Below are positions 1 to 6,814 of a DNA stretch of 17,195 bases, piece after piece. Origin of the DNA: Patescibacteria group bacterium UBA2772 (GTDB taxonomy: Bacteria > Patescibacteriota > Minisyncoccia > Moranbacterales > DUUL01). Each line of letters opens with the position of its first letter. The stretch's first letter is position 1. Under the pieces are notes generated by a model. That model did no database searches. It saw only the letters and a list, made by a program, of their open reading frames with translations, and was not told the origin of the DNA. Both the position numbers and the translations under genes were made by a program. The stretch lies in NCBI GenBank assembly GCA_002352545.1, contig DEIO01000031.1, forward strand, positions 1 through 17,195, in the 5' to 3' direction.

Positions 1-25
1 GTCTTTTTAATTGGGGGAAAATGGT

Positions 26-634
26 TTAAATAATTTTACCGAGCCAGATTATCAGGAAGATTCCGAAGAAGTTGATGATGAAGGCGACGGTAGAGAAGGT
101 GGCAATTGAAATGTTTTTGGACCAAGAAACTAAAGCAACAGCTAGTTCGTCGGGCAAGGGAGTGGCTGAGATGAAGCCAGCGAAAGCTGGAAGAATGTGA
201 CTTCGAACAAAAAGCGGAGTGTATTTTTCTAGTTTTTCGATAATCAATTTGAGGAGCTTGTTGCGAGAAAGATCGTCCAATTCTCCGACGACTGAAATTC
301 GCATAAATCTGAAAACAAAGAAGTTACCGAGAATTGAGCCGAGAATTGCAACGAAGCTGGTTAGCCAAAAATTTTGGATTGGTGATAAAATCAGAAGAAT
401 GGCGATTGAAGAGCTGGTGGTGAAACCGTAGACAAAGAAAAAGCCAGCAATGAAAGTGCTAAGGTAACCCATTTTATAGATTACATCGTGAAAATAGAAA
501 TTGTTGCCATCCTTGTAGATTAAATAGCCGATGAAAACTGATAATACCAATAATATCAGTTTGGGATATTTAATTTTTCGGAGAAGGGTTCTGATAATTT
601 CTTGGGTGGTTGGGGATTTGGATAAGAAAAACAT
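26..634 (-). CDS. Small polytopic membrane protein, possibly VTT/DedA-like
   Basis: A 202-residue, very hydrophobic protein that I do not recognise with certainty. Predicted membrane segments lie at about residues 25-40, 57-78, 88-110 and 176-198. A further hydrophobic stretch near 145-158 leads into a conserved-looking turn, ATPLPDE (157-163). A short, re-entrant-like hydrophobic segment with a Pro-rich turn ahead of the last helix recalls VTT/DedA-family (SNARE-associated) membrane proteins, but the diagnostic motifs are not clear enough to assign it. Residues 118-140 form a charged cytoplasmic-looking loop. The start is the ATG at 632-634; no Shine-Dalgarno precedes it, as for most genes here. 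It is transcribed away from the rest of the window, and its 3' neighbour lies outside. Membrane location is well supported; function is unknown. Confidence 0.75.
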   Translation of the reverse strand: MFFLSKSPTTQEIIRTLLRKIKYPKLILLVLSVFIGYLIYKDGNNFYFHDVIYKMGYLSTFIAGFFFVYGFTTSSSIAILLILSPIQNFWLTSFVAILGSILGNFFVFRFMRISVVGELDDLSRNKLLKLIIEKLEKYTPLFVRSHILPAFAGFISATPLPDELAVALVSWSKNISIATFSTVAFIINFFGIFLIIWLGKII

Positions 635-650
635 AGAATTTATGCTAAAT

Positions 651-711
651 TAATTTTTAATTTTTAAATTTTGTAATTTTTAAATAAAACCTAATTTTTA
701 ATTTTTAAATT
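651..711. repeat. AT-only direct repeat, two 20-bp copies
   Basis: The same 20-bp A/T-only sequence occurs at 651-670 and again at 692-711, just upstream of the minus-strand membrane-protein gene. It could be slippage-derived low-complexity DNA. It might include that gene's promoter region, but no convincing -35/-10 pair is visible. Confidence 0.4.
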
Positions 712-782
712 GTTTTTCAGGGTAAATAGCAAATTAATGTCTTAAGTCTAATATTTTTTTGAGTTGGAAACAAGTTTTAAAA

Positions 783-815
783 CCCTCTCGGTCCCCCCCC
801 TAGGAAAAGGGAGAG
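783..815 (-). terminator. Possible tRNA terminator or repeat remnant with C8 run
   Basis: CTCTC at 785-789 can pair with GAGAG at 811-815, and a run of eight C (793-800) can partly pair with GGG (809-811). Read on the minus strand this hairpin lies 3' of the tRNA gene and ends in GGGTTTT, so it could stop tRNA transcription. The G/C-run composition is unlike the surrounding DNA and also resembles remnants of small dispersed palindromic repeats. Weak call. Confidence 0.35.
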
Positions 816-845
816 ACTGTATGGCAAAATTTTTTTGAAAATTTG

Positions 846-919
846 AGCCGAAAATGGGAGTCGAACCCACAACCTACGCGTTACGAGTGCGTTGCTCTAC
901 CAGTTGGAGCTATTTCGGC
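846..919 (-). tRNA. tRNA-Thr (anticodon CGU)
   Basis: A complete 74-nt cloverleaf on the minus strand, decoding ACG. The 7-bp acceptor stem is GCCGAAA with UUUCGGC, followed by discriminator U. The D-stem is GCUC/GAGC, and the anticodon loop CUCGUAA has U33, anticodon CGU (883-885 on the plus strand) and A37. The T-stem is GUGGG/CCCAU around UUCGACU. CCA is not encoded, so it must be added after transcription. The bottom of the anticodon stem carries an A31-C39 mismatch where many relatives have A-U. Element A lies 7 nt upstream of the 5' end and offers a plausible promoter. Confidence 0.95.
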
Positions 920-926
920 TGGAATC

Positions 927-1047
927 AAAACTTTTTATTATCGGCGCATTTTTTGTCAGTTTTTCCGTTCCTCAGTCAACGCACTATAAAATGCGTTTTC
1001 TTTAGTGCTTAAACCCTCCTCAAACTGCACTCGAAATAAAAAGTTTT
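927..1047. repeat. Inverted-repeat element, copy A
   Basis: Perfect 13-bp outer arms (927-939 and 1035-1047) are extended imperfectly inward to 948 and 1026. The inner boxes are shared with copy B at 12711-12830: GGCGCA-T6-GTCA at 943-958 and CCTCAAACTGCACTCGAA at 1018-1035. The outer arms are not shared with copy B. The centre can form a small hairpin (AACGCA with TGCGTT) or an alternative one (GCACTA with TAGTGC). No protein is encoded. On the minus strand the shared GTCA box reads CTGACA, a -35-like hexamer aimed at the tRNA. Confidence 0.7.
932..959 (-). promoter_or_regulatory. Candidate promoter of tRNA-Thr inside element A
   Basis: On the minus strand CTGACA (plus coordinates 954-959) is followed after 16 nt by TAAAAA (932-937). 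This predicts a start near 925, about 6 nt before the mature tRNA 5' end, which is a normal distance for a bacterial tRNA. The -10 is poor. GATAAT (plus 937-942) is a better -10 hexamer but has no properly spaced -35. Confidence 0.4.
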
Positions 1048-1127
1048 ATAATTTATACTAATTGTAAAAAGTCTCTATTTAATTTCGATTTCTAATCTCT
1101 TTTATTATTATCATTAAAATCAGCTAA

Positions 1128-1646
1128 AAAATCAAGAGTTTGATTGATTTTCTATTGACAGAATTTGGTGAAATTAAAGATGAGGCAGATAAAAAACAAA
1201 CAATTTTTTTCTTATTGAATTATGGAGAAAATCAGGCCAATGTCAAAATTGAAATTTCTAAAATTGGTTTAGATAATCGTTATGAATTAAAAAATTTTTA
1301 TGGAATTGATGTTAAGACTCAAAAAATTGAGGATGCTTTTGTGAATAAATTAGTGACGTCTTTGGAACGGAAAAGAACAGCCAACCGAGATTTTTATGAT
1401 ATTGAATTTATGTTTAGAAATAATTTCGATTTTAATAAAAAAATAATCGAGAAAAGAACTCAAAAAGAGGCGAAGGAATTTTTACGGGATTTATTGTTGT
1501 TTTTGGAGAAGTATAATCCATCTAGAGGTTGGGTGGATGGGCTTGGTGAGCTAGTAGATGAAAACAAAAAAAGATGGATAAAAAATAATTTAAAGAAAGA
1601 AATTATTAGTCAAATTAAATTTAAGCTTGATTTTGATAACAATTAA
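1128..1646 (+). pseudogene. 5'-truncated AbiEii-like nucleotidyltransferase
   Basis: The open frame (TTG at 1140 is the first possible start; no good ATG or ribosome site) matches the C-terminal part of AbiEii-type nucleotidyltransferases, the toxin half of type IV AbiE toxin-antitoxin systems. The recognisable block is ED-x-FVNKL-x-TSLERKRTANRDFYDIEFMF (about residues 63-92 counted from the TTG), equivalent to the family's K-L-x-A-x-x-x-R-x-x-x-RDxYDL region. The N-terminal catalytic core, with its GGT/GGS and DxD motifs, is missing, and the frame is closed by a TAA at 1125-1127. No AbiEi antitoxin gene is next to it. Element A lies immediately upstream, so truncation may have accompanied element insertion or a deletion. 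It could instead be a stand-alone domain protein, but the missing active site makes a relic more likely. Confidence 0.6.
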
Positions 1647-1683
1647 TTCTTTAAATATTTTTCTGTTAAAAATTTGTTTTTTA

Positions 1684-1692
1684 TGATAATAT
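1684..1692 (+). promoter_or_regulatory. Possible extended -10 promoter for prfB
   Basis: TGA-TAATAT at 1684-1692 fits an extended -10 (TGnTAtaAT type), placing a start near 1699, about 48 nt before the prfB ATG. No good -35 hexamer is seen 16-18 nt upstream, so confidence is modest. Confidence 0.4.
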
Positions 1693-1746
1693 AGTATTGT
1701 AAAAAGAATTGAAGTAGGCGATTTTTAAAATATGATTTAAGATTCA

Positions 1747-2878
1747 ATGTTAAAATTAGAAGAAATTAAAAAGGAGTTGGCAGAATGGCAGGATAAATTC
1801 GTCCGATTGGGCGACTGTCTTTGACTGGTCTGAAAAGAAAAAGGAAATAAAAAAAATTGAAAATCAATCAGGCGAAAGGGATTTTTGGGATAATCCTCAA
1901 AAAGCTGGGGAATTAAGTAAACGGTTGGAATTTTTGAAAAAAGAAATTAGTGATTGGAAGGCAATAGAAGTCGACTTGGTTGATATAGAAGAATATTTCA
2001 AGGAATTGACAGAAGATAACGAGGATTCGGTTCAGCTTATCGTGACGGAATTCGAAAGCGTGAAAAAAAGATTGAACGAATTTGAAAAGAAAACTTTTTT
2101 TAGCGGGAAATATGATAAAAACAATGTAATTTTGGAAATTCACGCTGGAGCAGGTGGGGATGATGCGCAAGATTGGGCGGAAATGTTGTTGAGAATGTAT
2201 TTGCGTTTTTGCGAAAGACAAAATTGGAAAACGAAAATTTTGAATAAAACTGAGGGTGGCGAAGCGGGAATTAAAAGCGCTTTGATTGAAGTAGGCGGAG
2301 AAATGGTTTTTGGAAATTTGAAAAGTGAGAAGGGTGTTCATCGTTTGGTGCGACAATCCCCCTTTAATTCCGATGCTTTGAGACAAACGTCATTTGCTTC
2401 GGTTGAAATTTGGCCAGTTTTGGATAAAAATAGTAAGATAGAAATTAGCGCGAGTGATTTGCGGATTGACACTTTCAGATCTTCTGGCGCTGGCGGTCAA
2501 TCAGTGAATACGACTGACTCGGCGGTTCGAATCACTCACTTGCCAACCAATACCGTCGTCACCTGTCAAGATGAACGGTCTCAATTGAAAAATAAGGAGT
2601 CGGCGATGAAAGTTTTGAAAGCCAGGCTTTATGAATATTTAGAACAACAACAAAAAGAAAAAGAGCAAGAAATTAAAGGGGAGTATAAGTCAGCCGAGTG
2701 GGGAAATCAAATTAGATCTTATGTTTTTCATCCTTATAAATTAGTAAAAGATCATCGAACTAATTTTGAAGTTTCGGATGTTGAGAAGGTGATGGATGGA
2801 GAAATAAATGATTTCATTGAAGAATATTTGAGACATTACATTCCAAGCACCAAATCCAAAATCTCAAATTCTAAATAA
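1747..2878 (+). CDS. prfB: Peptide chain release factor 2 (programmed +1 frameshift)
   Basis: RF2 recognises UGA and UAA in the ribosomal A site and triggers peptide release. Reading starts at ATG 1747 and runs 25 codons to an in-frame TGA (1822-1824) in the context CTT-TGA-C. A +1 shift skips T1822, and reading continues from GAC 1823 in the frame that stays open to 2878, giving about 376 residues. The codon-recognition tripeptide SPF falls at 204-206 and the catalytic GGQ at 249-251, one residue from the E. coli positions, which confirms the joined reading. The frameshift is an autoregulatory device: low RF2 slows termination at UGA and favours shifting. The usual G-rich stimulator is weak here (GGG, 7 nt before CTT). 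The last ~9 residues (TKSKISNSK) come from a palindromic repeat. ftsE-ftsX follow, a common bacterial arrangement. Confidence 0.96.
1819..1825 (+). promoter_or_regulatory. RF2 +1 frameshift site CTT TGA C
   Basis: The slippery CTT (1819-1821) precedes in-frame TGA (1822-1824) followed by C, the conserved prfB shift context. The codon before CTT is TGT rather than the common TAT. The nearest G-run is GGG at 1809-1811, 7 nt away rather than the 3 nt of the E. coli AGGGGG stimulator. Confidence 0.93.
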
Positions 2879-2936
2879 ATTACAATTTTCAAAATTCAAT
2901 TTGTAATTTATTTGGAATTCGGAATTTTGAGATTGG
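2856..2936. repeat. AT-rich palindromic repeat overlapping prfB 3' end
   Basis: A perfect 13-bp inverted repeat (2873-2885 with 2901-2913) encloses a 15-nt loop. It is flanked by further imperfect pairing between 2856-2871 and 2915-2936 (AATCTCAAATTC against GAATTTTGAGATT with an insertion). The composition, made of AAATTC/AATCTC words, is typical of small dispersed palindromic repeats seen in many bacterial genomes. It supplies the prfB stop codon (2876-2878) and the preceding codons, and in RNA could form a long hairpin that ends or protects the prfB message. No U-tract follows. Confidence 0.65.
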
Positions 2937-3022
2937 AATTTTGTAAAAATGTTAATCAGATTAACTTTATTACTATTTAAAAGAAATTAAATTTAGTATA
3001 AGTATTAAACAAGTCAAGCAAG

Positions 3023-3712
3023 ATGATCGAATGTAAAAATATATCAAAAATTTATTTAGGAGATTCTCCAGCTTTAGAAAATATTAGTTTTAAAATTGAA
3101 GATAAAGAGTTTGTTTCAATTATTGGAGCATCGGGTGCGGGAAAATCAACTTTGATTAAAATTCTTCACGCTGAAGAAAAACCAACTTCGGGTGAGGCTT
3201 TGTTCGACGGGGAAGATATTGTGGAATATAAGAAGAAACAAATTTTTCAACACCGGCGAGATGTCGGGGTGGTTTTTCAGGATTTTAAGCTATTGCCGAA
3301 GAAAAGTGTTTTTGAAAATGTGGCTTTTGCAATGGAGGTTGCGGGAAAAACGGATGAAGAAATTGCTGAAGATGTGCCTAAAGTTTTGGAAATTATTGGA
3401 TTGGAAGGTTCGGAGGAAAAATATCCGCACGAACTTTCTGGTGGAGAGCAACAGAGAGTGGCGATTGCTAGAGCTTTGGTCAATCGACCAAAAGTTTTAA
3501 TTGCCGATGAACCAACTGGAAATCTTGATCCAGAATCAGGTTGGGGGGTTTTGGAGTCTTTAATAAAAATCAATGAATATGGGACAACTGTGATTCTTGC
3601 GACTCATGATCGAGAAGCGATTGATAAGCTTGATAGAAGGGTGATTGTTTTAAAAGACGGAAAAATTGTGAGTGATAAGAAGAAAGGAAAGTATGAATTG
3701 GAAGAAAAATAA
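3023..3712 (+). CDS. ftsE: Cell division ATP-binding protein FtsE
   Basis: FtsE is the cytoplasmic ATPase of the FtsEX complex, which couples septal cell-wall hydrolysis to division at the membrane. The 229-residue ABC domain is complete: Walker A GASGAGKST (35-43), Q-loop FQDFKLLP (85-92), signature LSGGEQQR (138-145), Walker B VLIADEP (158-164) and the switch His in LATHDRE near 195. Length is normal for FtsE. The start ATG at 3023 lacks a Shine-Dalgarno sequence. ftsX follows after 38 nt and prfB precedes by 144 nt, the conserved prfB-ftsE-ftsX order. A generic ABC ATPase is an alternative, but the adjacent FtsX settles the call. Confidence 0.95.
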   Translation: MIECKNISKIYLGDSPALENISFKIEDKEFVSIIGASGAGKSTLIKILHAEEKPTSGEALFDGEDIVEYKKKQIFQHRRDVGVVFQDFKLLPKKSVFENVAFAMEVAGKTDEEIAEDVPKVLEIIGLEGSEEKYPHELSGGEQQRVAIARALVNRPKVLIADEPTGNLDPESGWGVLESLIKINEYGTTVILATHDREAIDKLDRRVIVLKDGKIVSDKKKGKYELEEK

Positions 3713-3750
3713 AATAAGTTTTCTCTAAAAGTAATTTTTAAAAATAAAAG

Positions 3751-4695
3751 ATGCGTTTAAAATTTCCACGAACATTAAAGACAGGGTTTACAAATTTTTA
3801 TCGAAATGGTTGGCTTTCGGTGGCAACTATTAGTATTATTACGGTGACATTATTTATTATCAATATTCAATTTGCGGTAGTAATTTCAGATAATTTGTTA
3901 TTGAATGATATTAAAGAGCGAGTTAGTATCTCGGTCTATTTCAAGCCTGATACGACTGAGCAGGACGTTTTGATTGCCAAGGATGAATTTAGTCGATATC
4001 AAGAAGTCGCTTCTATCGATTATATTTCCAAGGAAAAAGCATTAGAAGAATTTAAAAAAGAAAATGTGGATAATGAAATAATGTTGAAATCATTAGATGA
4101 AATTGAAATTAATCCGTTTGAACCAACTTTGAGCGTTAAAGCTCGAGAGCCTCGTGACTATGATTTAATTGCCAGAGCGGTCAATGAGAGTGCTTACAAA
4201 GATTTTATTAATACAGTTAATTATGATAAATACAGCAACGTTATTGATAGCCTTGGATCTGAAATTGATTCAAATCGGCAGACGGGATTGGCACTTGGAA
4301 TAACTTTGACGATAATTGCGATTCTGATTACTTTCAATAGTGTTCGAATCACAATGTATGCTCATAGTCGAGAGATTGAGATTATGCGTTTGGTGGGTTC
4401 TTCTAATAATTATATTCGAATGCCTTTTGTTTGGGAGGGAATTTTGTATGGTTTGATTTCGGCAGCGATCGCTTTGCCTTTGTCGTTCATTTATCTGAAA
4501 TTTGTGGCAATTCCAGAAGCTTCTGGGGTGGTTTTGCCTTTTTCTAATAGTGTCTATATTGAGCAATTTTTGAGAGAAATTTTTGTCAAGAATGCAGTTA
4601 AAATCGTGCCAGCCGAGTTGGGCGCGGGAATATTATTGGGAGTTATTAGTTCGGTGATTGCGATGGGAAGATATTTGGGAAAACCGCGCAAATAA
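3751..4695 (+). CDS. ftsX: Cell division membrane protein FtsX
   Basis: FtsX is the membrane partner of FtsE and passes ATP-driven movement to extracellular peptidoglycan hydrolases or their activators. The 314-residue protein has the family topology: a short basic N-terminus, TM1 at about 21-45, an extracellular domain at about 46-175 with the typical VSVYFKPD-type strand, then TM2 (176-198), TM3 (226-250) and TM4 (286-308). The segment SREIEIMRLVGSSNNYIRMPF (207-226), between TM2 and TM3, is the hallmark cytoplasmic loop of FtsX/MacB-type permeases. The start is ATG 3751, in an A-rich context without a Shine-Dalgarno. It is cotranscribed with ftsE. No convincing terminator follows; the next promoter (rpsA) lies at 4769. 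Confidence 0.95.
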   Translation: MRLKFPRTLKTGFTNFYRNGWLSVATISIITVTLFIINIQFAVVISDNLLLNDIKERVSISVYFKPDTTEQDVLIAKDEFSRYQEVASIDYISKEKALEEFKKENVDNEIMLKSLDEIEINPFEPTLSVKAREPRDYDLIARAVNESAYKDFINTVNYDKYSNVIDSLGSEIDSNRQTGLALGITLTIIAILITFNSVRITMYAHSREIEIMRLVGSSNNYIRMPFVWEGILYGLISAAIALPLSFIYLKFVAIPEASGVVLPFSNSVYIEQFLREIFVKNAVKIVPAELGAGILLGVISSVIAMGRYLGKPRK

Positions 4696-4768
4696 TAGAC
4701 TAATTTTGAATTTAGAATTTTTCACCCAATTAAATAAGTTTCGCCTAATTTCAAATGAATTTTCGCTC

Positions 4769-4797
4769 TTGACTTTTCTTCTTTTTTCCGTTAAAAT
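4769..4797 (+). promoter_or_regulatory. Strong sigma70-type promoter for rpsA-cmk-tilS-ftsH
   Basis: TTGACT at 4769-4774, an ideal 17-nt spacer, and TAAAAT at 4792-4797. The predicted start near 4804 leaves an untranslated leader of about 88 nt before rpsA. This is one of the two best promoters oriented toward a gene in the window. Confidence 0.8.
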
Positions 4798-4855
4798 AGT
4801 TCTTATTAGAGTCATTTAAGGTTGTAAAATTTATTAATCATTAATCGGACAAGTG

Positions 4856-4878
4856 AAAAGGACACGAAAGTCTTTTTT
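4856..4878 (+). promoter_or_regulatory. rpsA leader hairpin followed by U-run (possible attenuator)
   Basis: AAAAGGAC (4856-4863) pairs with GTCTTTTT (4870-4877, one G-U) around a 6-nt loop, merging into a run of six T at 4873-4878 inside the rpsA leader and 14 nt before the ATG. It has the look of a weak intrinsic terminator or of a structure used for translational autocontrol of S1. Confidence 0.4.
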
Positions 4879-4891
4879 GTTTGCTTAAAGT

Positions 4892-6256
4892 ATGTCAAAA
4901 AAAGTAGAGAAAGATTTAGATTTAAAGTTAGAAGAAGGATCCACTCCCGCTAAAGCTACGGCGAATGGGGAAGAAAAAGTAATCTGTGAAGATATAGAAG
5001 AAACTTCCAAAATAGTTTTGACCGAAGATGAGGAAAATGCGATGGAAGAACTTTTAAAAGATCGTCTTCCAGTTATTCCCGAGGAAGGAACAAAAATTAA
5101 AGGAAAAGTGCTTGAAATTGATACTCATTCGCTTTTTGTTGATTTAGGTGAAATGGGCGTAGGAATTATTTATGGGAAAGAAGTTAAAGACGGTTTTGGT
5201 AATCATAGAAAAAAACTTAAAATTGGTGATGAGATTACTGCTAGTGTGATTGATCAAGAAAATGAAGAAGGTTATGTAGAACTTTCAGTTAGAGAGGCTA
5301 TTAGAGAAGAAGCTTGGAAAGATTTGAGTAAGAAAAAAGATAATGGCAAAATTATTTCGGTTAAAATTTTGGATGCTAATAAGGGTGGGTTGATGGTGGA
5401 GGTCAATAATATCACTGGGTTTATGCCAGTTAGTCAATTGACCGCAGAGCACTATCCAAGAGTGGAAGATGGAGACAAGAACAAAATTTTTGAAATTTTG
5501 AAAAGCTATGTCAACACTGAGATGCGAGTTTGCGTGATTGACGCAATTTTTGATGAAGAGAAATTGATTGTTTCTGAGAAAGAAGCCTACAAAGAAGAAG
5601 AAAAGAAAAATATTTCTGAATTTAAAGTTGGTGATGTGGTTGAAGGTGAAGTTAGCGGAGTCGTAGACTTTGGTGCTTTTGTTAAATTCTTCCCACCATC
5701 AAGAAAAGATTCCAAAGATGATGCCGATAAGTTAGAAGGGTTAGTTCATATTTCTCAATTAGATTGGAAATTGATTGATAATCCTCGAGACGTGGTGGCA
5801 ATTGGTGACCGAGTTAAAGCTAAAATTATTTCAATTGATGATACTCGAATTTCATTGTCAGTTCGAGAACTTAAGGCTGATCCGTGGACTCAAGTTGGTG
5901 ATAAATACAAGCCTGGACAAATCGTTGAAGGTGTTGTTAATAAATTGAATCACTTTGGAGCTTTTGTTTATTTAAACGAAGATATTCACGGTTTGTCTCA
6001 TATTAGTGAATTTATTTCAAGATATCCTGGAAAGAATGTCGATGAAGTTATTCAAACTGGAGAAACTTATCTTTGGCAAATTATGTCAATGGATCCTAAA
6101 AAACATCGAATGGGTTTGAAATTTGTCGGTGAACTTAAGGATAAAGAAAAATTGATGAAGGCCAAGGAAGAAAAAAAATCAGTTGAAAAAGAATCCGCTT
6201 CGGTTGAAGCTATGGTGAACAAGGAAGAAGAAACTAAAAAAGAAGCTAAAAAATAA
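4892..6256 (+). CDS. rpsA: Ribosomal protein S1, four S1 domains
   Basis: S1 binds mRNA and helps load it on the 30S subunit, which matters in a genome with few Shine-Dalgarno sites. The 454-residue protein has an acidic N-terminal arm (1-60), four OB-fold S1 domains at about 68-135, 151-232, 246-326 and 341-412, and a Lys/Glu-rich tail (415-454). Domains 3 and 4 carry the canonical motifs VVDFGAFVKF...GLVHISQL and LNHFGAFVYL...GLSHISEF. The third has a charged insert (269-280). E. coli S1 has six domains; shorter four-domain forms occur in other phyla. The start ATG 4892 has no Shine-Dalgarno. It leads the operon with cmk 11 nt downstream. In many bacteria rpsA and cmk are also neighbours (cmk then rpsA), so the pairing supports both calls. 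Confidence 0.93.
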   Translation: MSKKVEKDLDLKLEEGSTPAKATANGEEKVICEDIEETSKIVLTEDEENAMEELLKDRLPVIPEEGTKIKGKVLEIDTHSLFVDLGEMGVGIIYGKEVKDGFGNHRKKLKIGDEITASVIDQENEEGYVELSVREAIREEAWKDLSKKKDNGKIISVKILDANKGGLMVEVNNITGFMPVSQLTAEHYPRVEDGDKNKIFEILKSYVNTEMRVCVIDAIFDEEKLIVSEKEAYKEEEKKNISEFKVGDVVEGEVSGVVDFGAFVKFFPPSRKDSKDDADKLEGLVHISQLDWKLIDNPRDVVAIGDRVKAKIISIDDTRISLSVRELKADPWTQVGDKYKPGQIVEGVVNKLNHFGAFVYLNEDIHGLSHISEFISRYPGKNVDEVIQTGETYLWQIMSMDPKKHRMGLKFVGELKDKEKLMKAKEEKKSVEKESASVEAMVNKEEETKKEAKK

Positions 6257-6267
6257 TTTTTGATCAA

Positions 6268-6813
6268 ATGATTGTTTCTTTAAACGGTGACTTAGGTGCT
6301 GGTAAAAGCACTATTGCTAAAAAAATTGCCGAAAAGCTTGGAATGAAACGTTTCTATATGGGACAAATTCTTCGAGATTTATCCAAGAAGCGAGGGACGA
6401 CTTTTTTGGAGCTTATGAAATTGGCCGAAGTTGATCCTTCGATTGATGCGGATATCGATGCTTATGTGAAAAAATTAGGACGAGAAGAAGATAATTTTAT
6501 TATTGAAAGTCGGACAGCTTGGAGCTTTATTCCTAATTCAATCAAAATCTATTTAAAAGTTGATGAAGAAACAGGAGTTCAAAGAATCTACAAAGAACTT
6601 CAAGCGGATAATAATCGTAATGAAGAACTGAAATCTTTCGAAGAATTATTAAAAAATTGTCAGAGAAGAGTTTTGTCAGAGCAAAAACGTTACAAAAAAT
6701 ATTATAATTTTGATATCAGGGATATGAGTCATTATGATTTTGTTCTTGATACTACTAATTTAACTCGGCAAGAAGTTCTTGACAAAAGTTTAGAATTTTT
6801 ACGAGCTTTATAA
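6268..6813 (+). CDS. cmk: Cytidylate kinase, short archaeal-type
   Basis: Phosphorylates CMP/dCMP with ATP in pyrimidine nucleotide supply. The 181-residue P-loop kinase begins almost directly with the strand and Walker A loop GDLGAGKST (7-15). It continues with the substrate-binding region FYMGQILRDLSKKRG (29-43), an LAEVDPSIDADID segment (52-64) and the IIESRTAWSFIP element (78-89). The D-P-x-I-D-x-x-I-D pattern and short length match the archaeal-type cytidylate kinase family rather than the ~225-residue bacterial Cmk. Its position between rpsA and tilS, 11 nt after rpsA, agrees with a Cmk role. An adenylate-kinase-like or other nucleoside-monophosphate kinase specificity cannot be fully excluded. 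Confidence 0.82.
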   Translation: MIVSLNGDLGAGKSTIAKKIAEKLGMKRFYMGQILRDLSKKRGTTFLELMKLAEVDPSIDADIDAYVKKLGREEDNFIIESRTAWSFIPNSIKIYLKVDEETGVQRIYKELQADNNRNEELKSFEELLKNCQRRVLSEQKRYKKYYNFDIRDMSHYDFVLDTTNLTRQEVLDKSLEFLRAL

Positions 6814-6814
6814 A

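Noticed and set aside
651..711. AT-rich direct repeats as a CRISPR array or replication-origin iterons.
   Set aside because: There are only two copies of a low-complexity A/T sequence, with no regular spacer series and no DnaA-box cluster.
1913..2386. Long minus-strand open frame opposite prfB.
   Set aside because: It lies entirely opposite prfB, whose plus-strand product is firmly identified; the translation has no recognisable family.
2856..2936. Palindrome after prfB as a classical rho-independent terminator.
   Set aside because: The stem is AT-rich with a 15-nt loop, and no T-tract follows the right arm. It is better described as a dispersed repeat.
4696..4768. Possible terminator between ftsX and rpsA.
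   Set aside because: Only short AATTT-type partial complements are present; no stem followed by T-run could be found.
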